Source: CAYREV01 sp964423345 (GTDB lineage Bacteria > Bacteroidota > Rhodothermia > Balneolales > Balneolaceae). Taken from it: a stretch of DNA of 64,000 nt. Below are positions 7,870 to 16,233 of the stretch, piece by piece (within the stretch, counting starts at the first letter, position 1; each line of letters begins with the position of its first letter). The DNA is taken from assembly GCA_964423345.1 (NCBI GenBank), contig CAYREV010000003.1:62001-126000 (forward strand). The letters run 5' to 3'. The notes beneath the pieces are model-generated. The model saw only the letters and a list, made by a program, of their open reading frames with translations, searched no databases and had not been told where the DNA came from. The translations under genes and the position numbers were made by a program.

Positions 7870-10326
7870 ATGAGCACTGATATAAACGTTGCACCCCGAA
7901 CCGGCATGGATGTCGATTCCTTTAAAAAAGACATTCAGCAGCACCTTCACTATACGCTGGCAAAAGACAAGCTTTCAACTACGGAATGGGATAACTACCG
8001 CAGTGTGGTGCTCAGTGTCATGGACCGCCTGCACGAGCGATGGATCGATACCCAGCAGCGTTATTACCGGGAAGGGTCCAAGCGGGTTTACTACCTTTCG
8101 ATGGAGTTTTTAATTGGCCGGCTGATGGATAATATGCTTATCAACCTCGGCCTTCAGGATGTGGCGGCCGAAGCGTTCAGGGAGGTAGGGCTGGATTATG
8201 ACGAAATACGAGAGGCCGAAGTGGATGCGGGGCTCGGTAACGGGGGATTGGGGCGGCTGGCCGCCTGCTACCTGGATTCCATGGCCACACTGGGTATCCC
8301 GGCCATAGGGTACGGTATTCGATACGATTACGGCATATTTGATCAGGAGATTGAAGACGGATGGCAGGTAGAGAAGCCCGACCTGTGGCTCAGGTACGGC
8401 TATCCATGGGGGATCGTGCGGCCCAAGATACAGCATACGGTCAAGTTTTACGGGGAATCGACTTCCTATACGGACGAAAACGGCAGAGAACACTACCGGT
8501 GGGTTAACACCCATGATGTGCAGGCCCTGGCCTACGACACTCCCGTCCCGGGATACCGGAACGAGGTGGTCAACCACCTCCGTCTCTGGAAAGCGGCCAC
8601 CTCTCACAATTTTGACCTGAAAAGCTTCAACCAGGGTGATTACATCGATGCGGTACGCCGTAACCTGGAGGAGGAAAACATATCCCGGGTGCTCTATCCC
8701 AACGACAAGGTGTTTAAAGGGCAGGAGCTGCGGCTGAAACAGGAGTATTTCCTGGTGGCGTCGTCATTGAGGGATGCCTTCGACCGTTTCAAGACCCAGT
8801 TTGACGATCTTCGGAAGATCCCGGAAAAGATGGCAATACAGTGTAATGACACCCATCCGAATCTTGCCGTCCCCGAACTTATGCGACTGCTGATGGATGA
8901 GGAGGGGCTCGAATGGGAGCAGAGCTGGGAGATCGTAACCGGTACCATCAACTATACCAATCATACCCTGATGCCGGAAGCGCTGGAGCAGTGGCCGTTG
9001 TCGCTGTTGTCAAACCTGCTTCCCCGCCATACGCAGATAATCCGTGAGATCGACCGCCGCTTCCTCAACTCCATTGAGGTCGGCAACGGAGAGCGGTCAC
9101 ACAAGAAAGATCGCATGCGAATCATCAGCAACGATATGAATGCCAAGGTGCGCATGGCCAACCTGGGTATCGTCGGGTCCAATAAAGTGAACGGGGTTTC
9201 AAAAATTCACAGCGACCTGATGAAGAAAACCATCTTCAGCGATTTTAACGAGGTGTACCCCGAAAAATTTACCAATGTTACCAACGGCATAACACCCCGC
9301 AGATGGTTGCGGCAGTGCAACCGGGATCTCGCAGACCTTATCACAAAACATATTGGGGGAGAGTGGGTGACGGACCTCGATCGTTTGCAGCAGGTCGCCC
9401 CGCTTGCCGATGACGCTTCTTTCCGTGAGGAGTTTGCAGCTATCAAGATGGAAAACAAAAAAGAGCTGGCCGACTACATCAGGCGGGAGATGGGGGTAGA
9501 GGTGAACCCCCAATCCATCTTTGATGTGCAGATTAAACGTATTCATGAGTACAAAAGGCAGCTTCTGGCCTTATTCCATGCCATCACCCTGTATAACCGA
9601 ATCAAGGAGAATCCCTCGGGCGACTTCACGCCCCGGACCATCATTTTTGCCGGCAAGGCGGCACCCGGCTATACCATGGCCAAACTGTATATCAAGCTCA
9701 TCAACTGTGTAGCCGACAAGATTAATAACGATCCCGAGGTGGGAGACAGGCTGAAGTGCGTTTTCCTGCCCAACTACAGCGTGTCACTGGCCGAGCTCAT
9801 CATCCCGGCGACGAACCTGTCCGAACAGATATCGACGGCGGGTATGGAGGCTTCCGGTACCGGCAACATGAAGTTTGCACTAAACGGGGCGCTGACTATA
9901 GGTACGCTCGACGGAGCCAATATAGAGATTCGCGAACGGGTGGGTGAAGATAACATCTTCATATTCGGACTGACGGTCGAAGAGATTGATGAACTTCGCT
10001 CCAGCGGATACGATCCCAACGCCTATGTAGACGGGAACCGTGAGTTGCAGAAAATTATCGCACAGCTGAGCAACGGTTTTTTCAACCCGGACGAACCGGA
10101 CTTGTTCGATCCCGTCATCAACGCACTGTTGAACCAGGGCGACTATTTTATGCTGATAGCGGATTACGAGTCTTATGTCAGCATGCAGGCCGAAGTGGAG
10201 AGCGTTTTTAACGATACAGACGAATGGAACAGGCAGGCGGTGCTGAATGTCGCCAATATGGGCCATTTTTCTTCCGATCGGTCTATTCGCGACTATGCCG
10301 AACGAATCTGGGATGTAGAGGTTTAA
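7870..10326 (+). CDS. glgP: Glycogen/starch/alpha-glucan phosphorylase
   Basis: 818 residues, typical for the GT35 family. It releases glucose 1-phosphate from the non-reducing ends of alpha-1,4-glucans using inorganic phosphate and pyridoxal phosphate. Landmarks are the GLGNGGLGRLAACYLDSMA block (residues about 115-135), NDTHP, the TNGITPRRWL block, RIHEYKRQ, and the PLP-site block EASGTGNMKF with the Schiff-base lysine at K668. The start ATG at 7870 follows the repeat array by about 30 bp. No other glycogen gene is nearby. Downstream lies a short repeat-bearing gap before the marR gene. Confidence 0.97.
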   Translation: MSTDINVAPRTGMDVDSFKKDIQQHLHYTLAKDKLSTTEWDNYRSVVLSVMDRLHERWIDTQQRYYREGSKRVYYLSMEFLIGRLMDNMLINLGLQDVAAEAFREVGLDYDEIREAEVDAGLGNGGLGRLAACYLDSMATLGIPAIGYGIRYDYGIFDQEIEDGWQVEKPDLWLRYGYPWGIVRPKIQHTVKFYGESTSYTDENGREHYRWVNTHDVQALAYDTPVPGYRNEVVNHLRLWKAATSHNFDLKSFNQGDYIDAVRRNLEEENISRVLYPNDKVFKGQELRLKQEYFLVASSLRDAFDRFKTQFDDLRKIPEKMAIQCNDTHPNLAVPELMRLLMDEEGLEWEQSWEIVTGTINYTNHTLMPEALEQWPLSLLSNLLPRHTQIIREIDRRFLNSIEVGNGERSHKKDRMRIISNDMNAKVRMANLGIVGSNKVNGVSKIHSDLMKKTIFSDFNEVYPEKFTNVTNGITPRRWLRQCNRDLADLITKHIGGEWVTDLDRLQQVAPLADDASFREEFAAIKMENKKELADYIRREMGVEVNPQSIFDVQIKRIHEYKRQLLALFHAITLYNRIKENPSGDFTPRTIIFAGKAAPGYTMAKLYIKLINCVADKINNDPEVGDRLKCVFLPNYSVSLAELIIPATNLSEQISTAGMEASGTGNMKFALNGALTIGTLDGANIEIRERVGEDNIFIFGLTVEEIDELRSSGYDPNAYVDGNRELQKIIAQLSNGFFNPDEPDLFDPVINALLNQGDYFMLIADYESYVSMQAEVESVFNDTDEWNRQAVLNVANMGHFSSDRSIRDYAERIWDVEV

Positions 10327-10327
10327 T

Positions 10328-10404
10328 CAGGTGCCCGGCAGGTGGGGGAATTAAAGTGATGCCAGCCAGGTGGAATTGAAGGGGTGACGGACAGGTGTAG
10401 GTGT
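10328..10404. repeat. Degenerate CAGGTG-headed direct repeats downstream of glgP
   Basis: CAGGTG occurs at 10328, 10339, 10367 and 10392. The middle two copies also share a following GGAATTxAAG-like stretch, giving an imperfect unit of about 25-28 bp. Immediately after, GAGGG-GGCT-CCCTC (10406-10419) could form a weak hairpin followed by a pyrimidine tract, which might help end glgP transcription. Confidence 0.45.
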
Positions 10405-10443
10405 CGAGGGGGCTCCCTCCTCTTTCCGATTATTGTGAATTTG

Positions 10444-10500
10444 AGTTTAGTTGCAAGGAGTACATCTCTTTCTTAGTTTACTTGCACATACAAACTTAGA
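10444..10500 (+). promoter_or_regulatory. Candidate MarR operator/promoter region
   Basis: AGTTTAGTTGCA (10444-10455) is repeated as AGTTTACTTGCA (10475-10486) exactly 31 bp downstream, about three helical turns. The second copy also begins an inverted repeat, TCTTAGTTT (10471-10479) and AAACTTAGA (10492-10500), matching at 8 of 9 positions, that ends 7 bp before the marR ATG. Winged-helix MarR dimers commonly bind such sites and repress their own genes. Binding is inferred. Confidence 0.5.
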
Positions 10501-10507
10501 TTTGGCA

Positions 10508-10930
10508 ATGGATACTGAATTTAGCAGCTGCTTATATTTTACTACCAACAGCTTGTCCCGGACCTTGTCGAATATGGCTGATGATGCATTCAGAAAGGTA
10601 GGATTGGCCCCAAGTTATGCTTTCCTGTTGATGGCCGTAAATGAGCGGCCGGGCATACAGCCTTCTGAATTGAGCGAGATCCTGGGGTTGACCCCTTCTA
10701 CCATTACGAGGCTGGTGGAAAAGATGGAGTACCGGGGATACCTCAGCCGGTCTTCGGAGGGAAGGGCTACCTATATAGAACCAACCGAATCATGCAGGGA
10801 TATGGACGAAGATATTCATGAGGCGTGGAGGGAACTTCGCAATTCCTATACGGAAATATTGGGAGAACGCTATACCACCGTGCTCACGGAGATGTCTTCC
10901 AAGGCTATCAACCAGCTGTCCAGGCAATAG
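10508..10930 (+). CDS. MarR family transcriptional regulator with N-terminal cysteine
   Basis: 140 residues from the ATG at 10508. A longer frame from a TTG at 10451 would add 19 residues unlike the family and would run through the putative operator, so I prefer the ATG. The winged helix spans about residues 40-95 (SELSEILGLTPSTITRLVEK). The segment SSCLYFT places C8 where OhrR/SarZ-type regulators carry their redox-active Cys at the start of helix 1; a second Cys lies in the dimer helices. By family it should be a dimeric repressor released by oxidation or thiol alkylation. It is convergent with the Kef antiporter gene (25 bp apart) and lies beside dioxygenase/esterase genes like those of the Bacillus MhqR regulon, which makes it a candidate quinone/electrophile sensor. 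Confidence 0.85.
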   Translation: MDTEFSSCLYFTTNSLSRTLSNMADDAFRKVGLAPSYAFLLMAVNERPGIQPSELSEILGLTPSTITRLVEKMEYRGYLSRSSEGRATYIEPTESCRDMDEDIHEAWRELRNSYTEILGERYTTVLTEMSSKAINQLSRQ

Positions 10931-10955
10931 GTTGAAAGGCGTAAAACCTTGTATT

Positions 10956-12527
10956 TCAGGTATAAATGCCGGGATTCAGGCTTATCTCACCGGGATCAAT
11001 TTCATCGGACAGGCTGAGTTCGGCCAGCTTTCTGCCGGCCTGCATAATGGGCAGGCAGACGGCACTGGCCCCGGCTTCTTTAAGTGCCTGCTGTTCTGAC
11101 TCCCTGGATGTAAGGGCAAGGATCTGGCCTGCGAAGTTGTTATTCCGCAAATATTTTGTGGCATTGACTTTAGCTTCCTGGGTACCGATCGCAAGAATGA
11201 CCGAACGGATGTTATTGAGATCCAGGCTGTCCCACAGGTCCATATCCTGCATGTCTCCGTAAATGACGCGACGGCCTTCCGACAGGTTTCTTTCTATACG
11301 GGCCGGGTCTATATCCATCCCTACCACATTTCGTTTGTCTTTTCGAAATCGATCATAAGCCGCCTGGCCGGCATTTCCCATGCCGACGACCAGGTATTCG
11401 GCCGATCCCAGGGATAGCAGCTGCTGGTCCGGGTGGCGGACATCCCGCTCATAGCGCGACAGAGTGGTTTCCAGCTTCTGCCACAATTTTTCCTCCCAGA
11501 TAGACAGCGGGGCATTGAGGGCAAAGGAGACCGCGGTAAGAAAGGCGAAAGCAACGACCATTCCCGGCGGGATCAGCCCGGCCGTTGAAGCAACCGTACC
11601 GGCAATAAGGGTAAATTCGCTATAGGAGGTCAGGGAAATCGTGGCGACAAAAGAGGTTCGGGCCCGAAGCTTGAATGCCAGCATCAGCACGAAAAACAGG
11701 AGCGCTTTTACGGGGAGAAGAGCAAGGGCTGCCAACGCAAGATAGAATTCGTGCAGGTTGGGCAGTCCGGTGAGGCCCACCTCCAGAAAAAAACCGACCA
11801 AAAAAGCCTCTTTAAGCCCCCACAGCTTTTTCGAAAGATCATCGGCTACCTTGTGGCCCGACAAGAGCATGCCCGCCAGAAGGGCACCCAGTTCGGAAGA
11901 GAGGCCCAGCCCCTCAAATATCGCACCGCCGCCTATAGCCAGTATAAGCCCGAACAGGAGTTTCAGCTCCTCCTCTTCGCTCATCTTAAGCAACTTCACA
12001 AGCCCCGGGCGGGCCAGCGGCAGAGCCAGCAGGGCCAGGCTCCAGGGAGAGGGAGTGGTTCCGCTTGTCAGTCCAAGAAGCAGGACAGCCACTAGATCCT
12101 GTAGGATGAGAATACCGATGGCTATACGGCCATGAAAGGCTCCCAGCTCTCCGCGCCTCTCGAGATTTTTTGCAGTCAGAACGGTGCTGGAGAACCCCAA
12201 AACCAGTCCTATGATGATGGAAGCAGCCAGCCCGTAACCGAAGGCCAGTGCGAGGGGGGCAAACAGAGCGGTGCTGACAAGCAGGTGGATCCCTCCGGTA
12301 CCGAGAACTTCCGCCCGGACAATGTTTTTAATCCTCAGGTGCAGCCCCACCGTGAAAAGCAGAAATAATATGCCCAGGTGAGCTATCTCATGTAGTGCTG
12401 CTCCGGCTTCGTACCCATAAGCCGATAAAACGGCCCCGGCCGCAAGATACCCCACAAGCGGCGGCAGTTTGATCCGCGAGACAAGCATACCGAAAATAAA
12501 TGCTGCACCAACCCAGAGTATATCCAT
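10956..12527 (-). CDS. Kef-type monovalent cation:proton antiporter (CPA2) with Rossmann NAD-binding domain
   Basis: 523 residues from the ATG at 12527. A longer frame to 12587 adds a 20-residue non-family leader; I chose the Met that begins the first transmembrane helix. Residues about 1-370 form 11-13 membrane segments with CPA2 features (LFLLFTVGLHL, LGALLAGMLLSG). The C-terminal part begins with YLVVGMGNAGQAA, a GxGxxG Rossmann fold of the KefB/KefC/TrkA-N kind. E. coli Kef systems expel K+ and acidify the cytosol when electrophile-thiol adducts bind this domain. It is the last gene of a minus-strand run with the esterase and dioxygenases, 99 bp from the esterase stop with the shorter start or 39 bp with the longer one. 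That placement supports electrophile protection as its role. Confidence 0.88.
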   Translation of the reverse strand: MDILWVGAAFIFGMLVSRIKLPPLVGYLAAGAVLSAYGYEAGAALHEIAHLGILFLLFTVGLHLRIKNIVRAEVLGTGGIHLLVSTALFAPLALAFGYGLAASIIIGLVLGFSSTVLTAKNLERRGELGAFHGRIAIGILILQDLVAVLLLGLTSGTTPSPWSLALLALPLARPGLVKLLKMSEEEELKLLFGLILAIGGGAIFEGLGLSSELGALLAGMLLSGHKVADDLSKKLWGLKEAFLVGFFLEVGLTGLPNLHEFYLALAALALLPVKALLFFVLMLAFKLRARTSFVATISLTSYSEFTLIAGTVASTAGLIPPGMVVAFAFLTAVSFALNAPLSIWEEKLWQKLETTLSRYERDVRHPDQQLLSLGSAEYLVVGMGNAGQAAYDRFRKDKRNVVGMDIDPARIERNLSEGRRVIYGDMQDMDLWDSLDLNNIRSVILAIGTQEAKVNATKYLRNNNFAGQILALTSRESEQQALKEAGASAVCLPIMQAGRKLAELSLSDEIDPGEISLNPGIYT

Positions 12528-12626
12528 AACTGATTTTGAACAATTAACAATGAAAAGAGAATATACCGCCTTTAATAAATTTACCATACCGGAAACGGCA
12601 AAAACCGTGAACGGGTATAATAATGC

Positions 12627-13295
12627 TTAAAGGAGATGATCTATCATCCTGCGGATATGCCCGATCTCCTCATCGTTTACGGTATGCCCGAGGCCGCTAT
12701 AAATATTTTTGGTTACCCCGGCCTCCATTTGTTCAAGAATTTCTGCCGTCCGGTGTACCCGTTGCTGCGGTATGTGGGGATCGCGATCACTGCAGCCGAG
12801 AAATATCGGCGTACCTTCAAATGAACCCGAATAGTTATCGGCAGCAATCTCATCGCCTATAAGTCCCCCGCTGAGCCCGGCCACCCCGCCGTACCTTTGG
12901 GGGTGGCGGGCTGCGAACTCCAGGCTGAGGCAGGCCCCCTGGGAGAACCCCAGTAAAATAATTCGCTCCCGTGGAATGCCCGCCTCCTTCATCGAGGTGA
13001 GGGCGTCGTAGATAGCCTGCAGTCCGCTGGTTATTCCGGGTTCATTCTGATCCCTGGGGGCCAGGAAGGAATTGGGATACCAGCTTTGACGGTGGGCCTG
13101 CAGTGCCCGGTAGTGAATTTTGTCCCGGTCAAATTCATTGGCAAACAGCAGCATGTTATCGGCACTTGCTCCACGCCCGTGAACGAGTATCATGCCTACC
13201 AAGGCTTCCTCGGCGGGAGCCCCCGCGGCGGAAACGGGCTGCCCCTGGTGTGGTCCCTCGATTGGTTGGCCGGGATCAATGCGGGAAAGAGTCAT
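12627..13295 (-). CDS. Alpha/beta-hydrolase, phospholipase/carboxylesterase family (MhqD-like)
   Basis: 222 residues of the small esterase family that includes YtpA/MhqD-like proteins. The nucleophile elbow is GFSQG (S118); the other likely triad residues are D172 in SDRDPHIP and H204 in GLGHTV. The oxyanion loop is LVHGRGAS (about 38-45). There is no signal peptide, so it is cytosolic. It starts 16 bp after the stop of a ring-cleaving dioxygenase gene. In Bacillus subtilis the same enzyme pair (mhqE-mhqD, mhqO) is induced by catechol and methylhydroquinone, so this esterase probably acts in the same detoxification. Its natural substrate is not known to me. Confidence 0.88.
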   Translation of the reverse strand: MTLSRIDPGQPIEGPHQGQPVSAAGAPAEEALVGMILVHGRGASADNMLLFANEFDRDKIHYRALQAHRQSWYPNSFLAPRDQNEPGITSGLQAIYDALTSMKEAGIPRERIILLGFSQGACLSLEFAARHPQRYGGVAGLSGGLIGDEIAADNYSGSFEGTPIFLGCSDRDPHIPQQRVHRTAEILEQMEAGVTKNIYSGLGHTVNDEEIGHIRRMIDHLL

Positions 13296-13311
13296 GGTTA
13301 TATGATTTTAG

Positions 13312-14244
13312 TTAAATTCGGAGTTCGGGCAACCGTTGCTCTATCTGTTCCCTCCTGGACTCCAGCCATGGTGGAAGAATCAGTTTTTCGCCCAGTCGTT
13401 CGGGGTCTTCATCCACATCATAGCCGGGACCGTCGGTTGCCATTTCAAAAAGTACGCCTCCCGGGCTTTGAAAATAGACCGATTTAAACCAGTGGCGGTC
13501 GATGATCTTTGTGGGCGAAAGCCCCAGACGGGCCACCTGCCACCGAAGCTCGTTAAGTTCCTCCTCCTCTTTAGCCCGAAAAGCTACGTGGTGTACGGTC
13601 CCACGGCCGCTCTTGCCCTGTTTGGGACTAACCGATTCGATGATCACATGGTTTCCAATAGCCGCATCACTTGTATAGAGGGTACGGCTTCCTTTACTGT
13701 CGGCTTTTCGGAATCCGAGGACTGATGTCAGTATTTTTTCGGTCGATTCCTTTTCGGTCAGCTGAAGAGTGGTGCCCCAAAATCCGCGAATACGGTGCCG
13801 GGGGGGCACGCTCCCCTTCCAGGATGTATTGATATCGGTTTCCGCACCGTCAAAAACCAGCTCAAGGGACAGCCCGTCAGGGTCCTCAAAAGGCAACTTC
13901 GTCAGCCCGAAATCTTCCACAGTATCCTCATGCGGCACTTCATGCTCCTTGAGACGCTCCTGCCAGTAGTCCTTTGACGGTTGGGGGACCATAAAGGAAA
14001 CGACGGCGGCCTCACCGGAGCCCGGTTTGGCTTTGGTGGCTCCGGGCCAGGGGAAAAAGGTCAGGCTGGATCCGGGTGAAGCCGAGGCATTCCCGTAGAA
14101 CAGGTGGTAAGTACCGGGATCGTCCTGGTTGACCGATTTTTTTACCAGGCGCATACCCAGGGTGTTGACATAGAAGTCGGCATTGACTTCCGGCTCTCCG
14201 GAAAGTACGGTTATGTGATGGATACCTTTACGATGGGTGTTCAT
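13312..14244 (-). CDS. Ring-cleaving dioxygenase, VOC superfamily (MhqO/MhqE-like), copy 2
   Basis: 310 residues made of two glyoxalase/bleomycin-type modules, the size of MhqO/MhqE/LinE-type extradiol dioxygenases that open hydroquinone or catechol rings using Fe(II) and O2. Likely metal ligands are H9 or H10 in GIHHITV, H218 or H219 in TVHHVAFRA, and E267 in GGVLFEMATDGP. It is a paralogue of the adjacent upstream gene (same frame length, conserved motifs throughout, clearly diverged elsewhere), so the pair is an older tandem duplication. The gene starts 11 bp after the previous stop and is followed 16 bp later by the esterase gene, indicating one operon. Confidence 0.9.
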   Translation of the reverse strand: MNTHRKGIHHITVLSGEPEVNADFYVNTLGMRLVKKSVNQDDPGTYHLFYGNASASPGSSLTFFPWPGATKAKPGSGEAAVVSFMVPQPSKDYWQERLKEHEVPHEDTVEDFGLTKLPFEDPDGLSLELVFDGAETDINTSWKGSVPPRHRIRGFWGTTLQLTEKESTEKILTSVLGFRKADSKGSRTLYTSDAAIGNHVIIESVSPKQGKSGRGTVHHVAFRAKEEEELNELRWQVARLGLSPTKIIDRHWFKSVYFQSPGGVLFEMATDGPGYDVDEDPERLGEKLILPPWLESRREQIEQRLPELRI

Positions 14245-14255
14245 AACTTTGAGGT

Positions 14256-15191
14256 TTAATACAGTTCAGGCAGATCGGCTTCAATCAGGTCCCTCTGCTC
14301 TTCCAGTTCGGCCGGGAGGGTCAGTTTGGTGCCCAGCTTCCCTACGTTTTCATCCCGGGTGAAGCCCGGTCCGTCAGTGGCTATCTCGAAGAGGACCCCT
14401 CCCGGCTCATAAAAATAGATCGATCGGAAGTATTTCCGGTCTTTCACTTCGGTAACATGGTACCCTTCGCCGATCAGCCTGTTACGGATTTGAAGCTGTT
14501 CTTCATCATCTTCGGCCCGGAAAGCCACGTGGTGAACCGTGCCCTTGCCACTCCGCCCGTTGAGTTCGGCTTCGTCGATAACCTCAACAGCCGAGCCGAA
14601 TTTGGCCGGGGAGCGGTAAAGCACGCGGTCATGTTCCCGGTCGCTTTCACGGAAGCCGAGGAAATCGGTGAGCAGCCGGCCGGTGGCCCCGGCATCCTCT
14701 TCGGCCAGTGTTATGCCATGCAGGCCCCGGATGGCATGGTCTTCGGCTATGGGTCCTCCGGCCCAGGCGTCCGCCTCATCGGCTGCGGGATCGGCAATAA
14801 GTTCCAGGTGCAGGGAGTCCGGGTCCTGAAAACCCAACACCTCCTTCCCGAAACGGTTGAAAGGTTCGATATAGTCGATGCCGTTCTCCTGTAAGCTGTT
14901 TGCCCAGAACTCCAGGGAGCCGGTGGGCACGGAAAATGAAACGGCAATGGCTTGACCCCGGTCGGGATAACCCTGCTGGGTATGTTCCCAGGGAAAAAAG
15001 GTGAGTACGGTTCCCGGTTTCCCTGTTTCATCACCGTAATAAAGGTGGTAGACCGAGGGGTCATCGAAGTTAACCGTCTTCTTTACCATACGCAGGCCCA
15101 GAATTTGAGTGTAGAAATCCAGGTTGCGGGCGGGGTCACCGGCAACGGCTGTTATATGATGCAGGCCTTTAGCGGAATTCATAAAGCTCAA
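14256..15191 (-). CDS. Ring-cleaving dioxygenase, VOC superfamily (MhqO/MhqE-like), copy 1
   Basis: 311 residues with two VOC modules. Likely Fe(II) ligands are H11 or H12 in GLHHITA, H220 or H221 in TVHHVAFRA, and E269 in GGVLFEIATDGP, the 2-His-1-carboxylate arrangement of extradiol dioxygenases. The predicted role is oxidative opening of hydroquinone-like rings, removing toxic quinone precursors. It is first of the tight dioxygenase-dioxygenase-esterase series. The 70-bp gap upstream separates it from the SDR gene on the same strand, so it may be read through from there or have its own promoter. Keeping two paralogues suggests different ring substrates. Confidence 0.9.
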   Translation of the reverse strand: MSFMNSAKGLHHITAVAGDPARNLDFYTQILGLRMVKKTVNFDDPSVYHLYYGDETGKPGTVLTFFPWEHTQQGYPDRGQAIAVSFSVPTGSLEFWANSLQENGIDYIEPFNRFGKEVLGFQDPDSLHLELIADPAADEADAWAGGPIAEDHAIRGLHGITLAEEDAGATGRLLTDFLGFRESDREHDRVLYRSPAKFGSAVEVIDEAELNGRSGKGTVHHVAFRAEDDEEQLQIRNRLIGEGYHVTEVKDRKYFRSIYFYEPGGVLFEIATDGPGFTRDENVGKLGTKLTLPAELEEQRDLIEADLPELY

Positions 15192-15261
15192 ATTTATTCT
15201 TCAGTAGCATTCTATGATACATTACTGCAGCAAGCAGTTCAACTTCTGCCACTCCGCCCGA

Positions 15262-15990
15262 TTAGCTTTTGCCGTATACGGGGATTACGCCTCCCCTCGT
15301 AACACGATTCAGCGGGGATGCCAGGAAGACAACCTGCCGGGCTATCTCCCGGGGCTTGGGCCACCGGTCATGATCGGCATCAGGCATCGCCTGCCGGTTG
15401 GCAGGCGTATCGATAATGGAAGGCGCAACGGCATTGACCAGAATATCCTCGCCGGCGACTTCTGCGGCCAGTGATTGTGTAAGGGCTGCTACGCCGGCCT
15501 TGGCGGTTGTATAAGCAGTCATGCCCGCACCCTGCCTCGGTTCAACAGCGGGCCGCGACGCAATATTGACAATGCGTCCGCCTTCATTTTTGGAAGACCT
15601 GATATGGGGGATGGCAGCCCGGCATGAATTGTAGCAAGTCACCAGGTTCATATTAAGCTGTTTCATAAAGTCGGCCTTGGGGGTTTCCTCAATCCGGCCC
15701 ATGCCGAAACCACCGGCTATGTGGATGGAAGCCCACAGGTCGCCAAAGTTCTCTACCGCATCGTCATAAAAGTCGACCGAAGCCTGTTCGTCGGTAAGGT
15801 CAATACCGGTCTTGTAAAAGAGGTTTTCGTGATCCCTGAGATCAAAACCGTCGAGCTCTTCCGCATCGTAGCAGGGTATACTGCATGTGGCGCCTGCCTC
15901 GAGCAAAAGGCCGGCGACCGCAGATCCCAGCGACCCGGTACCGCCGGTAACGACCAGGTGTTTGTGAGTGAAGTCAAGTTCCATAACCAT
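15262..15990 (-). CDS. Short-chain dehydrogenase/reductase (classical SDR)
   Basis: 242 residues. The dinucleotide-binding motif TGGTGSLG is at about 15-22 and the catalytic residues are S145, Y160 and K164 (AYTTAKAG), so this is an active classical SDR using NAD(P)H. The substrate is unknown. It lies upstream of, and on the same strand as, the dioxygenase/esterase series, so quinone or carbonyl reduction is a reasonable guess but remains inference. Two in-frame ATG codons open the gene (residues 1 and 3). Confidence 0.88.
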   Translation of the reverse strand: MVMELDFTHKHLVVTGGTGSLGSAVAGLLLEAGATCSIPCYDAEELDGFDLRDHENLFYKTGIDLTDEQASVDFYDDAVENFGDLWASIHIAGGFGMGRIEETPKADFMKQLNMNLVTCYNSCRAAIPHIRSSKNEGGRIVNIASRPAVEPRQGAGMTAYTTAKAGVAALTQSLAAEVAGEDILVNAVAPSIIDTPANRQAMPDADHDRWPKPREIARQVVFLASPLNRVTRGGVIPVYGKS

Positions 15991-16013
15991 TGTATATTAT
16001 AACTGTTGGCTTT

Positions 16014-16039
16014 AATACCCGTGTTGGTATTGTACAATA
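16014..16039. promoter_or_regulatory. Overlapping palindromes upstream of the SDR gene
   Basis: AATACC-CGTGTT-GGTATT (16014-16031) is a perfect 6-bp inverted repeat and overlaps TATTGTACAATA (16028-16039), a perfect 12-bp palindrome, 24-49 bp upstream of the SDR start. The position suits a repressor operator for the minus-strand cluster. It does not resemble the repeats in front of marR, so the cognate protein is unknown. Confidence 0.4.
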
Positions 16040-16233
16040 TTTGAAATAAAATAATTTCCCGAATGCCCGGTTGTAGCTAAGTTCGGGGAAATCAAAAGAG
16101 TATTCGATATTTAGTCATAAGAAGTTCTTTATGTACCTTTGGGTTCAATCAAAATTTTTGGACACCGGCATCAGGCGGAGAAACTTCCGGCGTTGAATAC
16201 ACTTATTAAGAAAAAGCAGTCCTACTTAGGCGG

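Noticed and set aside
10451..10507. Longer marR start at TTG
   Set aside because: It would run through the direct and inverted repeats that look like the operator and adds residues foreign to the family.
13312..15191. Tandem dioxygenase genes as an assembly duplication
   Set aside because: The two copies differ throughout at DNA and protein level, so they are true paralogues.
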